Numbered from the stretch's first letter, positions 16,929 to 26,175 are shown. The stretch: 64,000 bases of DNA from G963676205 sp964342525 (GCA_964342525.1 CAYFGQ010000013.1:1-64000), one strand, 5' to 3'. Notes: generated by a model not told the origin, from the sequence alone. Program-made: numbers and translations.

Positions 16929-17092
16929 TCTCTCATCTTTTCAATTTGATTATTTTTGTTTAAAATTGTAATATATTATCTAAAATTTGTATAATAAAAT
17001 ATTAAATATCTCACATATAAACCTAATATGAATAACTATCATGTGAAAATATGTGAAAAAGTGAATAAAATTATGAAAAAAGAGTTGAAAAT
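16929..17092. other. Replication origin segment between dnaA and ruvC
   Basis: Three same-direction GTGAA/TTCAC boxes lie at 17043-17047, 17053-17057 and 17061-17065, spaced 10 and 8 bases. On the minus strand they read ATTTTCACA, TTTTTCACA and TTATTCACT. Next to them, 16955-17035 is nearly pure A/T and could be the unwinding element. With the cluster downstream of dnaA this makes a bipartite origin like that described in Helicobacter. The divergent dnaA and ruvC promoters must also be here. Confidence 0.7.
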
Positions 17093-17572
17093 ATGAAAAT
17101 ATTGGGAATTGATCCAGGAACAATAAATTGCGGATATTCTATTTTAGAAGTGAATAACAACAAACCAAGATTAATCGAAGCGGGTCTTGTGAAGATAAAA
17201 TCACGTAGCTTACAAGAGCAAATTGTTGAATTAGTAGAAGGGCTTGATCTTATCTTTTCAAAGCATCAAATTGATGAAGTTGCTATTGAAGATATCTTCT
17301 TTGCTTTTAATCCAAAATCCGTAATAAAACTTGCTCAATTTAGGGGAGCTTTATCTTTAAAAATTTTACAGGATATTGGAAATTTTGCTGAATATACACC
17401 TCTACAGGTAAAAAAAGCGGTTACTGGAAATGGAAAAGCTGATAAAAAACAAGTTGCTTTTATGGTAAAACGGCTACTAAATCTTAAGGGTGAAATAAAA
17501 CCACTGGATATAACAGATGCTATTGCTGTATCAGTTACCCATGCACAAAGACTTAGATTTAATCCTCAGTAG
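17093..17572 (+). CDS. ruvC: Holliday junction endonuclease RuvC
   Basis: A 159-residue resolvase that cuts four-way junctions with RuvAB. The RNase H-like acidic residues are visible: Asp7 in GIDPGTINCGYS, Glu in AIEDIFFAFNPKS near 65, and the C-terminal Asp pair in PLDITDAIAVSVTH near 140. Length is standard. It is divergent from dnaA across the origin region. Confidence 0.97.
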   Translation: MKILGIDPGTINCGYSILEVNNNKPRLIEAGLVKIKSRSLQEQIVELVEGLDLIFSKHQIDEVAIEDIFFAFNPKSVIKLAQFRGALSLKILQDIGNFAEYTPLQVKKAVTGNGKADKKQVAFMVKRLLNLKGEIKPLDITDAIAVSVTHAQRLRFNPQ

Positions 17573-17700
17573 GTAATAAACTAAATTATATAAAAAACTT
17601 TTTAAATGATAAAATAATTCTTACTATATAATTTGTGAACAAAAAATAATAATTTTTTCAAAAAATAAAAAAAGTTACTCAAAATATACCCTTTTTAGTA

Positions 17701-17706
17701 TATAAT
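17701..17706 (+). promoter_or_regulatory. -10 box almost adjacent to the response regulator start
   Basis: TATAAT at 17701-17706 is followed after only 6 bases by ATG 17713. The normal distance from -10 box to transcription start is about 6-8 bases, so the transcript would start at or very near the A of the start codon. No Shine-Dalgarno sequence is present. The region upstream is A/T-rich with no clear -35, as is common in this phylum. Confidence 0.5.
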
Positions 17707-17712
17707 GTTCGT

Positions 17713-18366
17713 ATGAAAGTATTTTTAGTAGAAGATGATCAAATATTAAATGAAGCTGTAAGTTCGGCTTTAGAGGGAATTGGTTTTGAGGTTGACTCAT
17801 TTTTTGATGGTCAAAGTGCCTTTGATAATATAAGTAATAAATATCAAGTTTTTTTAATTGACATAAATCTACCGTATATAAATGGATTGGAATTAGTGAA
17901 AAGGATAAAAAAATATAATACCGATGCAAAAGTGTTTATATTAAGCGCAGATTTAAATATTGATACAATTATGACAGCTTATGATATTGGTTGTGATGAT
18001 TATCTAAAAAAGCCATTTGACATTAGAGAGTTATTAGCAAAAATCGATATTGTTAAAAAAGAGGATGGTCAAAAGATAAAACTTTATAAAAATTGTGAAT
18101 ATGATCTTGAAAAACAAGTTTTCTATTACAATACAAAAGATCTTAAATTGACTAAAAAAGAAAATCTATTATTACATATCTTAGTATCAAATATTGGTAA
18201 AACAGTAGAAAATGAAAAAATTGAAAGATATGTATGGGAAGAAGATATGGGAAGTGGATATGTAAGGCAACTTGTGGCTAAACTTAGAAAAAAACTACCA
18301 TATGATATCATTCAAAATCATGCAGGTAATGGTTACCGAATTGAAAAATACAAAGGAAGAAGGTAA
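17713..18366 (+). CDS. OmpR-family response regulator (orphan)
   Basis: A 217-residue two-domain regulator. The receiver (1-115) has the acidic pair EDD (7-9), phospho-acceptor Asp50 in FLIDINLP, and Lys in YLKKPFD. The winged-helix DNA-binding domain (125-217) ends in the usual loop and GNGYRIEK. No histidine kinase is next to it. The start lacks a ribosome site and sits just after a TATAAT, so the mRNA may be leaderless. A terminator overlaps its end. Confidence 0.92.
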   Translation: MKVFLVEDDQILNEAVSSALEGIGFEVDSFFDGQSAFDNISNKYQVFLIDINLPYINGLELVKRIKKYNTDAKVFILSADLNIDTIMTAYDIGCDDYLKKPFDIRELLAKIDIVKKEDGQKIKLYKNCEYDLEKQVFYYNTKDLKLTKKENLLLHILVSNIGKTVENEKIERYVWEEDMGSGYVRQLVAKLRKKLPYDIIQNHAGNGYRIEKYKGRR

Positions 18367-18384
18367 ACTTCTCCTTTACTTTTT
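18352..18384 (+). terminator. Terminator of the response regulator gene
   Basis: AAAGGAAGAAG (18352-18362) pairs with CTTCTCCTTT (18368-18377), with one bulged base and loop GTAAA. ACTTTTTATTT follows. It lies in the short convergent gap to the lipase gene. Confidence 0.65.
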
Positions 18385-18391
18385 ATTTATC

Positions 18392-19537
18392 CTAAGAAAA
18401 CATATTTTTATAACTAAAATAGTGTATTTTTTGAAAAAATAAATTATTTATTAAATCATTATATTTATCCAGTATTTCAATATTTGTAAAATCATTTGTT
18501 TTAATATCTGATATTAAATCTTTTACAAGTTCAATTAAATCTGAGATATTAATATTTGTCATAACTATCTGATTTATATTTGATAAGGACATTAAATTAT
18601 AATTATATTCAGGGTTTAAAAAATTATTATTTTCTTGAATATAAATATTATTAGTACTTGTGGTATCTATACAAGGAATATCAAACTTTTTAAATGGTGA
18701 GTTTAATGTTTCATAAAAGAATATAGGCTTACCAATGATTTCATAACTATACAAACTATCTAAAGCAATATTTTTTGTCAAAACTAAAAGCTCATTTAAA
18801 ATTGTATTTTCTATAAGAGGTAATTTATCTGTATTACTTATTAAAGAGATAATAGGATTTATTTGTTTTAATAAATTTAATTCTTTTTTTGTTCCCGGAA
18901 GATGGGGTACTATATCTAAAAATGATTGATATGACGTATGATTTATAGCTTGTTTTTCATATTCAGATTTAAAAGTCTCATCTCCTGTGCGTGGTGAAGC
19001 AAAAACGATAACTTCAATCTTTTCATTTGAATTTAATATATTTATTATTTCTTTATCTTGGGAGAATAGATAAGCTGCTAAGGTAGCAAGGGCTGCACCT
19101 TTACTATGTCCTGTAACATAAAGTTTTTTATTCTCATTTGAGTTAAGTTGTTTTATTACTTCTTTTTTCATAGAATCAAAAATAGTTAATAGACCTATTT
19201 TAAAGCCTAAGTGAACTTTACCCGGAAATTCATTACTTTGAGTAGGTACAGCAACGAAATCTTGTACCCAATCTATCCAACCATTTTTAACATCAGCATC
19301 TGTTCCTCTAAAAGCTATAGTTACTCCATTATTATTTGATCCAACAAGTCCAGCATTGATATGTAGATTTTTCATTTTATTTGTAAATAATTTTGGTTTA
19401 TTTACAAAAATATTTGTAGCTTCTATAGCAGTTTCTTCTTTTGTAAATATTGCTTTTTGAGTAGATTCATCAAAATCTATCCCTAGAGTTAAATCACAAA
19501 TTGTCCACATATTTTTAGTTTGTTCATTTCTTTCCAT
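18392..19537 (-). CDS. Class 3 lipase-like protein
   Basis: A 381-residue protein with the lipase class 3 core: AFRGTD (75-80), the nucleophile elbow GHSKG (143-147, Ser145), FASPRTGDETF near 193, and an Asp in FLDIVPHLPG near 217. The His of the triad is not obvious by eye. No signal peptide or lipobox, so it is either cytoplasmic or exported by a non-Sec route. It is the last gene of a tight three-gene cassette (9 bases from its neighbour) with a PI-PLC-like enzyme. The C-terminal 130 residues are Asn/Ile-rich and unrecognised. Confidence 0.8.
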   Translation of the reverse strand: MERNEQTKNMWTICDLTLGIDFDESTQKAIFTKEETAIEATNIFVNKPKLFTNKMKNLHINAGLVGSNNNGVTIAFRGTDADVKNGWIDWVQDFVAVPTQSNEFPGKVHLGFKIGLLTIFDSMKKEVIKQLNSNENKKLYVTGHSKGAALATLAAYLFSQDKEIINILNSNEKIEVIVFASPRTGDETFKSEYEKQAINHTSYQSFLDIVPHLPGTKKELNLLKQINPIISLISNTDKLPLIENTILNELLVLTKNIALDSLYSYEIIGKPIFFYETLNSPFKKFDIPCIDTTSTNNIYIQENNNFLNPEYNYNLMSLSNINQIVMTNINISDLIELVKDLISDIKTNDFTNIEILDKYNDLINNLFFQKIHYFSYKNMFS

Positions 19538-19546
19538 TTAACATCC

Positions 19547-20188
19547 TTAATTACTTTCAAATAGTGATATATTTGCATCTGCATCAAGAAGGCTTTCATT
19601 TTGAATAAAACCAAAAACTTGAAGGGAGCCTTTTTTATTTAATGAATTTTTATCAAGATCAATAATAATTTGATTTTCATTATTTAATTCTTCTTGAAAA
19701 TTTTTTAAAACATCTCCGTTAAATAAAATACTTAGCATACATTTAGTTTTTTTAGTATTTTTACCTTGTAATACAAGCTGAGGATTTTTAAATGAATTTT
19801 TTGATATTAAGTATAGATTTTCAACATAACTAATACCAGCAGTTTTATCATGCCAATTTGATACTTGATAATTTGTATTATAAATAGCTTCAATTCTTCC
19901 AGAATAAGGAGGAAGAGCAAATCCAGCGGAAATCTCTCCGGTGATAGATAAACTACCTTTTTCCACTATATAGTATGTAATAGTTCTTGTTTCTCCATCT
20001 TTAAGATTAAACTGATTTGATAATTTTGACTCACCATTTATAGTTATATTGATATTAAAGTGAGTATTGTTTTTATCTCCGATTACTCTAAGAGAAAGAA
20101 CTCCTAGAGAATCTATTGAAAAGTTAAGATTATCAAATTTACTAACAAAAGCAGTTTCATCGTGCCATATTTTTGTTGTTATGGACAT
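19547..20188 (-). CDS. Accessory protein with two copies of an unknown beta-rich domain
   Basis: A 213-residue protein of two related domains. Residues 1-105 (KIWHDETA...GDKNNTHF...PPYSGRIEA) closely match the N-terminal domain of the next gene's product. Residues 109-213 (SNWHDKTAGISYVENLYLIS) are a more divergent copy. The alternating pattern suggests a beta sandwich. No signal peptide, catalytic motif or membrane segment is seen. One base separates it from the PI-PLC-like gene, so the three genes are surely one operon. It may be a binding, delivery or inhibitory partner of the enzymes. No family recognised. Confidence 0.75.
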   Translation of the reverse strand: MSITTKIWHDETAFVSKFDNLNFSIDSLGVLSLRVIGDKNNTHFNINITINGESKLSNQFNLKDGETRTITYYIVEKGSLSITGEISAGFALPPYSGRIEAIYNTNYQVSNWHDKTAGISYVENLYLISKNSFKNPQLVLQGKNTKKTKCMLSILFNGDVLKNFQEELNNENQIIIDLDKNSLNKKGSLQVFGFIQNESLLDADANISLFESN

Positions 20189-20189
20189 T

Positions 20190-21707
20190 TTATTTTCCTT
20201 GTCTTAGTTGATTAATCTCCATAGATAATTTAGTCATATTTGAATTAATAAAATCAGTATAAATAATATTAGGATATTTATTAGTTGATTTAACTTCATT
20301 TAAAATATCATTCAAGTGAGAATTAGCTTTATCTGCTAGATCTTCTATTGTATATAGATTTTGACCTTGCGATATATCTGTAAGAATTTGTATTAGAATA
20401 CTTTTAATATCTTGCTCTATATCTTTATCATTGTTTATAATATCTATGGAAGGTTGGATATTTGCTAAGTGATAATTATTTTTTCTTATATTAGATATGA
20501 TTCCTTTCAAAATAGGATATTTTTCTTCAAATTGGCTAAGTTTCGCATTTAATATAATCTCTTCATAACTCTGTGAAAGTGTCCAAGATAATAGAAAATA
20601 ACTGCTATTTGCATTTTCACTCATTTTTTTAAATTGATCATTTTTCATTACATCAAAATTATTGATATCTGAATAGCTATCAAATAAATTTAAAGAGTCT
20701 TGAGTATAAATACCTTGCATTGGAGTTATGTTATAATTTTCTAAGGTTATAATCACTCTTGTTCCATTTTTTGTCATCTCTTTTATTGGAGTGTTTATAA
20801 TTTCTGGATTATTTGGATCTTTAGAATTACTTATAAAGAAATGATTTCCTAATTTTTCTTTTATTTTTCCTACTAGGTCTTGAGTTTTATTTGCATTTAG
20901 ACTACTATGATTTACATTGTCATCTTTTAAATCCATAGCATGTGAAATTTTTAAGATAATAATCTCTTTATTATTTTCATTTTCTAAAATAAAATTGTTT
21001 ACATCATTTAAAACTTCTTCTAGTGAGTATCCTGTACAGCCTTGATTTTTTAGATTTTTTTTGCCTAAAATATTTTGTTCTATGGTGTATTGAATATTTT
21101 TTGGTTTTTCTTCTGAGTAGTCTCCAATCCAAGTGTAATGTCCCAAATAAAAAGTATCATTTGTATCATTCTCTTTAATTACAGGTCTAACATCAAAATA
21201 TCTAACACCAGCATCTAACATTTGTTTAAAAGAATAAGCTTGAGTTTTTGTAATATTAGTTGTTGAATCTTCCGTAGAAGATGTGATTTTACCCATTCCT
21301 GCATCATGAGCACCTGGTATAGTTATTTGTTTTAATGTTGAATTTTGAATAAATGGATCATTTGTCATCCAACTATTGAAAGTTAAATCGGGTGTAGTAA
21401 GAGTTGCTTCAATATTTCCTGAATAAGGTGGAAAAGCAAATAAAGCACCTCTTATTGATCCTGTAATATCAATAGTACCATTTTCAGTCATATTGTATTG
21501 AATTGTATGTATTTCGCCATTTTTAAGATTAAAATTATTGCTTGATTTATTTTCTCCATTTACTATAATATTAAGAGTAAAATGTGTGTTGTTTTTATCA
21601 CCTTTAATATTTATTGTCAATTTTCCTCCAAAATCTGTAGAGAATGATAGATTTTGAAAATTACTTACTAAAGCAGTTTCGTCATGCCATATTTTAGTTG
21701 TTGCCAT
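20190..21707 (-). CDS. PI-PLC X-domain protein with N-terminal unknown domain
   Basis: A 505-residue protein. Residues 1-105 are the same unknown domain found in the neighbouring accessory protein. Residues about 112-330 form a phosphatidylinositol-specific phospholipase C-like barrel, with IPGAHDAGM (His134), GVRYFDVRP (168-175), and FYLGHYTW (His190), the two His being the expected acid/base pair. The last 170 residues are helical and unrecognised. No signal peptide. It would cleave phosphodiester bonds in phosphoinositides or related lipids. First gene of the lipase cassette; AAGGATC precedes the ATG. Possibly an exported effector, but that is inference. Confidence 0.8.
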   Translation of the reverse strand: MATTKIWHDETALVSNFQNLSFSTDFGGKLTINIKGDKNNTHFTLNIIVNGENKSSNNFNLKNGEIHTIQYNMTENGTIDITGSIRGALFAFPPYSGNIEATLTTPDLTFNSWMTNDPFIQNSTLKQITIPGAHDAGMGKITSSTEDSTTNITKTQAYSFKQMLDAGVRYFDVRPVIKENDTNDTFYLGHYTWIGDYSEEKPKNIQYTIEQNILGKKNLKNQGCTGYSLEEVLNDVNNFILENENNKEIIILKISHAMDLKDDNVNHSSLNANKTQDLVGKIKEKLGNHFFISNSKDPNNPEIINTPIKEMTKNGTRVIITLENYNITPMQGIYTQDSLNLFDSYSDINNFDVMKNDQFKKMSENANSSYFLLSWTLSQSYEEIILNAKLSQFEEKYPILKGIISNIRKNNYHLANIQPSIDIINNDKDIEQDIKSILIQILTDISQGQNLYTIEDLADKANSHLNDILNEVKSTNKYPNIIYTDFINSNMTKLSMEINQLRQGK

Positions 21708-22070
21708 TTTAAGATCCTTTTAATTTGATTTGAATTTATTCTAACAATCAAATGTAAGAAAGTGGTAAGAAAAATATTATTTTTTACATAATAATTATAA
21801 AAAATTTCTCTATATGCCCCTAAAATATGATATTTATTTACTTTAATAATGTAGTTATTTATATAAGAAACTTTAGAATCTTTTTTATTAGAAAAAAGAT
21901 TAATGAGAATTTTGATTTATGTATGGAAGATTTTAATCCATCAAAATATTTTTATTATAAAATAGGTTATAAAAAGACTTTTTAATATTTCTTTTTTTAA
22001 TCATAGATATTAAGTATATTTTAGATATAATCCGCGAATATAAGAAATCACAAATAAAAAAGAGATATAA
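21708..22070. other. Intergenic region between PI-PLC-like gene and typA
   Basis: A 363-base very AT-rich gap with promoters reading both ways. For typA, TATAAT lies at 22026-22031, about 40 bases before the ATG. For the lipase cassette, a minus-strand TATAAT lies at 21799-21794. A 52-codon open frame at 21827-21985 has no ribosome site and I do not call it. Confidence 0.5.
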
Positions 22071-23894
22071 ATGAGAGATATTAGAAATATTGCCGTTATC
22101 GCGCACGTTGACCACGGTAAAACTACACTTGTAGATGAGCTTCTAAAACAGTCTGGTACTTTTGATGATAGAACTGAGACTGAAGAGAGAATGATGGATA
22201 GCAATGATATTGAAAAAGAAAGAGGTATTACAATCCTTTCTAAAAATACTGCTATCGATTATGAAGGTGTTAGAATTAACATTATTGACACTCCGGGTCA
22301 CGCCGATTTTGGTGGTGAGGTTGAGCGTGTACTTAAAATGGTTGATTCTGTTTTATTACTTGTTGATGCACAAGAGGGTGTTATGCCACAAACTAAGTTT
22401 GTTGTAAAAAAAGCACTTGAACTTGGACATAGACCAATTGTTGTTGTAAATAAAATTGATAAACCAGCTGCTGAGCCAGATAGAGTTGTTGATGAAGTGT
22501 TTGACCTATTTGATCAAATGGGTGCAAATGAAGAGCAACTTGAATTCCCAGTAGTATATGCTGCAGCTAGAGATGGATATGCAAAAGAAAATCTTGATGA
22601 TGCAAATGAAAACCTAAAACCATTATTTAACATGATTTTAAATGATGTACCAGCTCCAAAAGGTTCTGATGAAGCTGGTCTTCAACTTCAAGTATTTACA
22701 CTTGATTATGATAATTTCATTGGTAAAATTGGTATCGCTAGAATCTTCAACGGTACAATCTCTATGGGTGAGACTGTAACACTTGTAAAAGCTGATGGTG
22801 AGCAAATCAAAGGTAGAGTATCTAAACTTATCGGATTTAAAGGTCTAGAGAGAATGGATATCAAAACTGCTGGTCATGGTGATATTGTTGCTGTTGCTGG
22901 TTTTGAGACTATTGATGTTGGTGATTCACTTTGTGATCCAGCAAACCCAATGCCACTTGATCCAATGCATATCGAAGAGCCAACACTATCTGTAACATTT
23001 GCAGTAAATAACTCTCCATTAGCTGGAACAGAAGGTAAATTTGTAACTTCTAACAAAATCCAAGAGAGACTTGATGCTGAGATGAATACAAACATTGCTA
23101 TGAACTATGTACCAAAAGGTGAGGCAGCATTTGAGGTAAATGGTAGAGGTGAGTTACAAATCACTATCTTAGCTGAGAATATGAGAAGAGAAGGTTTTGA
23201 GTTTTCTATCTCTAGACCAGAAGTAATTATCAAAGAAGAAAATGGTGTAAGAATGGAGCCATTTGAGCACCTAGTATGTGATATCCCTGAAGAGCATAGT
23301 GGTGGAGTTATTGAGACACTTGGTAAAAGAAAAGCTGTTATGACAAATATGGTTCCAATGGGTGATGGTCAAACAAGAGTTGAGTTTGAAATCCCTGCAA
23401 GAGGACTTATCGGTTATAGAAATGAGTTCTTAACAGATACAAAGGGTGAAGGTGTAATGAACCACTCATTTTTAGAGTTTAGACCATATTCTGGTGTTGT
23501 TACATCTAGAAAAAACGGTGCTTTAGTATCTATGGAAAATGGAGAAGCTTTAGGTTTCTCAATCTTCAACCTACAAGAAAGAGGTGTAATGTTTATTAAA
23601 CCTCAAGATAAAGTATACTCAGGAATGGTAATTGGTGAGCATGCTAGAGAAAATGATCTAGATGTAAACCCTATCAAAGGAAAAGCACTTACAAACGTAA
23701 GAGCAAGTGGATCTGATGATGCTATTAAACTTGTACCACCAAGAGATTTATCTTTAGAGCTTGCATTAGAGTGGATTGAAGATGATGAACTTGTTGAAGT
23801 AACTCCAGAGAATATTAGAGTTAGAAAGAAAGAACTTGATATTTCTCTTAGAAGAAGAGCTGCTAAAAAAGCGAAACAAGCTGAAGAAAACTAA
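22071..23894 (+). CDS. typA: Translational GTPase TypA/BipA
   Basis: A 607-residue ribosome-associated GTPase involved in 50S assembly and stress growth. The GTPase domain carries G1 AHVDHGKTTL (11-20), the switch region RGITILSKNTA, G3 DTPGHADFGGEV, and G4 NKID. Domains II, III and V and the TypA-specific C-terminal domain follow (GLIGYRNEFLTDTKG near 445). Length is typical. Monocistronic, ended by a strong terminator. Confidence 0.98.
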   Translation: MRDIRNIAVIAHVDHGKTTLVDELLKQSGTFDDRTETEERMMDSNDIEKERGITILSKNTAIDYEGVRINIIDTPGHADFGGEVERVLKMVDSVLLLVDAQEGVMPQTKFVVKKALELGHRPIVVVNKIDKPAAEPDRVVDEVFDLFDQMGANEEQLEFPVVYAAARDGYAKENLDDANENLKPLFNMILNDVPAPKGSDEAGLQLQVFTLDYDNFIGKIGIARIFNGTISMGETVTLVKADGEQIKGRVSKLIGFKGLERMDIKTAGHGDIVAVAGFETIDVGDSLCDPANPMPLDPMHIEEPTLSVTFAVNNSPLAGTEGKFVTSNKIQERLDAEMNTNIAMNYVPKGEAAFEVNGRGELQITILAENMRREGFEFSISRPEVIIKEENGVRMEPFEHLVCDIPEEHSGGVIETLGKRKAVMTNMVPMGDGQTRVEFEIPARGLIGYRNEFLTDTKGEGVMNHSFLEFRPYSGVVTSRKNGALVSMENGEALGFSIFNLQERGVMFIKPQDKVYSGMVIGEHARENDLDVNPIKGKALTNVRASGSDDAIKLVPPRDLSLELALEWIEDDELVEVTPENIRVRKKELDISLRRRAAKKAKQAEEN

Positions 23895-23938
23895 TTTTTA
23901 ATCTATAATATTCCTCTAAAAAAGGGGAGAAAAATAGT

Positions 23939-23971
23939 AAAAAAGGTAAGCAATATTGCTTACCTTTTTTT
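23939..23971. terminator. Strong terminator after typA
   Basis: AAGGTAAGCAAT (23943-23954) and ATTGCTTACCTT (23955-23966) form a perfect inverted repeat flanked by A runs on the left and seven Ts on the right. It can end transcription in both directions. Confidence 0.9.
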
Positions 23972-24132
23972 ATGTCCAAAACGTTTATTGTAACATAACT
24001 ACAATTTATAACGAAAATATATTCACTAATTAGAAAAACTTATAATAAATCAGGGTAAATATTACCCAATCTTAGAAGACTTTTATTTACATTAGAGTAG
24101 AATTTAGTAACTTTTCTACACAGAGGTAAAAT

Positions 24133-25251
24133 TTGAGCAATATCACTTTAGTTGTTTTAAGTGCTGGTAATTCTACTAGGTTTAATTCAAACACAAAGAA
24201 ACAGTGGATAAGAATAGAAGATGATCCATTGTGGTTATATGTAACGAATAATCTTTCAAAAATTTATCAGTTTTCTAAAATCATAGTTGTTGGTAATGAG
24301 TCTGAACTTAATTATATGGCTAATTTCTCTGATGATTATATATTAGTGGCTGGTGGGAAAGAGAGACAGGACTCTATGAATAATGCTTTGGCTCATGTGG
24401 ATAGCGAATATGTGATGATCACAGATGTTGCTAGGTCATGTGTACCAGTAGAAGTGATTGAAAATATAATTGCTAAGAGAGATGAAGCTGATTGTATTGT
24501 TCCTTTTCTAAACGTTAGTGATACAGTAGTATTTCAAAATGACACAATTGATCGTGATAGTGTTAAATTGATACAAACACCACAGTTATCTAAGACTAAT
24601 GTGATAAAAAAAGCTCTAGAGCAAGATATTGATTTCACTGATGATAGTTCTGCAATTAAAAATATTGGTGGAAGTGTTGCATATGTAAAAGGCTCAAAAG
24701 ATTCTTCTAAGATCACTTTTGGTGAAGAGTTAGATCTATTACCTTGTTTAAAAAATCCATCAGATAAATATTTTACTGGTGGAGGTTTTGATATACACCC
24801 CTTTGAAGATAATAAGGAGATGTTCTTAGGTGGAGTAAAAATTGATGTAGATTATGGTTTTAAAGCGCATAGTGATGGTGATGTTTTGATTCATTCAGTG
24901 ATAGATGCCCTTTTGGGTGCATGTGGCGCGGGAGATATTGGAGAGTTTTTCCCAGATAATGATGATAAATATAAAAATATAGACTCAAAAGTTTTACTAA
25001 AGGAGATAGTGAATTTTGTAAATAGTGTTGGTTATGAGATCATAAACGTGGATCTTACAATTATTGCCCAACAACCAAGGGTAAATAAACACAAACTTGC
25101 TATAAAAAATTCATTAAGTGAACTTATTGGGATAAAAAAACAATTTATAAATATAAAAGCAACGACTGCAGAAAAACTTGGTTTTATAGGTCGTAAAGAG
25201 GGTGTAGCAGTATTAAGTAATGCTACATTGAAATATTTTAACTGGAGATAA
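24133..25251 (+). CDS. ispDF: Bifunctional IspD/IspF enzyme of the MEP isoprenoid pathway
   Basis: A 372-residue fusion. The N-terminal IspD part (1-210, LSAGNSTRF) makes CDP-methylerythritol. The C-terminal IspF part (215-372, GGFDIHPFEDN, KAHSDGDVLIHSVIDALLGA) makes the cyclic diphosphate. The fusion is common in Campylobacterota. The start is TTG 24133 with AGAGG seven bases before it; no ATG fits. The next gene, 3 bases downstream, is the HP1021-like regulator, the same order as HP1020-HP1021 in Helicobacter. Confidence 0.96.
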   Translation: MSNITLVVLSAGNSTRFNSNTKKQWIRIEDDPLWLYVTNNLSKIYQFSKIIVVGNESELNYMANFSDDYILVAGGKERQDSMNNALAHVDSEYVMITDVARSCVPVEVIENIIAKRDEADCIVPFLNVSDTVVFQNDTIDRDSVKLIQTPQLSKTNVIKKALEQDIDFTDDSSAIKNIGGSVAYVKGSKDSSKITFGEELDLLPCLKNPSDKYFTGGGFDIHPFEDNKEMFLGGVKIDVDYGFKAHSDGDVLIHSVIDALLGACGAGDIGEFFPDNDDKYKNIDSKVLLKEIVNFVNSVGYEIINVDLTIIAQQPRVNKHKLAIKNSLSELIGIKKQFINIKATTAEKLGFIGRKEGVAVLSNATLKYFNWR

Positions 25252-25254
25252 CGT

Positions 25255-26175
25255 ATGGAGATATTGGTCCTTGATGATGATATCTATTTAAGCTTAAAGG
25301 TTGTATCAAGATTACTTGAAGATGGACACCACTGTGAAAATTTTATTTGCGCAAGTGAAGTGAACTTTTCAAAGCACTATGATGCAATTTTACTTTCAAC
25401 TAATTTAGATAATGAACAATGCAAAAAGGTTATAAAAAATTATCAAAACTCAACAATTATACTACTTGTGACATATGTAAGTGATGCAACTGTTACAAAA
25501 CCTATAAAAGCTGGTGCTGATGATTATGTACTTAAACCTTTTTCAATGGATGAACTAATAAGAAAAATTCACCATTTTGACAACTATAAAAATATACAAA
25601 GGGAAGTAACTCAATATAAAGAGTATTTTAACTTTTTATTTGAAGATATGGATTATGATATTGATCCAAAAAATCTAAAACTTCCTACATTAATAGAAAC
25701 AAACAACCAAAAATATGTGGATAAATTGGTTTTTGATCTATCAAATCAAAAAGATAAAAAAACAAAATTTATATCCATAACAAGTACTATGGTTCAAAGT
25801 GTGATTGATGAGATATACTCAAATAAAAACTATATTTATGTGATCACAAACTTTCACACCCTAAAAAAATCCTTTAAAGAGCTATTTTTTACTGTTCTAA
25901 ATGAGAATGATATTGTAATAGTATCTTTAGAAGCGGAAGAGGAGTTTTTTCAAGGGTGTAAGGATGAAGATATAAATATTGATAGGATTGAGCTAAAAGA
26001 TTCAAATCAAGCAGTTAGTAATGATAAGATTCTAACCATAAATGATTATGTAAAACTTATAGTTACAAACTTTCAACATAAATATCCAGATACAGAACTT
26101 AGTAAAAAACTTGGTATTAGTAGAAAATCCCTTTGGGAAAAGAGAAAAAAACTTAATATAGAGAAGAAAAAATGA
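25255..26175 (+). CDS. HP1021/Cj1608-like atypical response regulator
   Basis: A 306-residue regulator. The receiver-like domain (1-105) has the acid pocket DDD (7-9) and Lys94 in VLKPF. The phospho-acceptor position is Ser48 (DAILLSTNL), so it cannot be phosphorylated in the usual way. A middle region (120-255) carries no Walker motifs. A Fis-type helix-turn-helix closes the protein (280-302, ELSKKLGISRKSLWEKRKKL). Four Cys (27, 32, 56, 235) are of interest because HP1021 family members are known as redox-sensitive regulators that also bind the replication origin. Gene order ispDF-regulator supports the assignment. It overlaps pgpA by 4 bases. Confidence 0.9.
   Translation: MEILVLDDDIYLSLKVVSRLLEDGHHCENFICASEVNFSKHYDAILLSTNLDNEQCKKVIKNYQNSTIILLVTYVSDATVTKPIKAGADDYVLKPFSMDELIRKIHHFDNYKNIQREVTQYKEYFNFLFEDMDYDIDPKNLKLPTLIETNNQKYVDKLVFDLSNQKDKKTKFISITSTMVQSVIDEIYSNKNYIYVITNFHTLKKSFKELFFTVLNENDIVIVSLEAEEEFFQGCKDEDINIDRIELKDSNQAVSNDKILTINDYVKLIVTNFQHKYPDTELSKKLGISRKSLWEKRKKLNIEKKK

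Noticed and set aside
21827..21985. 52-codon open frame upstream of typA
   Set aside because: No ribosome site, low-complexity Ile/Phe/Lys composition, and it covers typA's upstream region; a decayed gene end is possible but unsupported.
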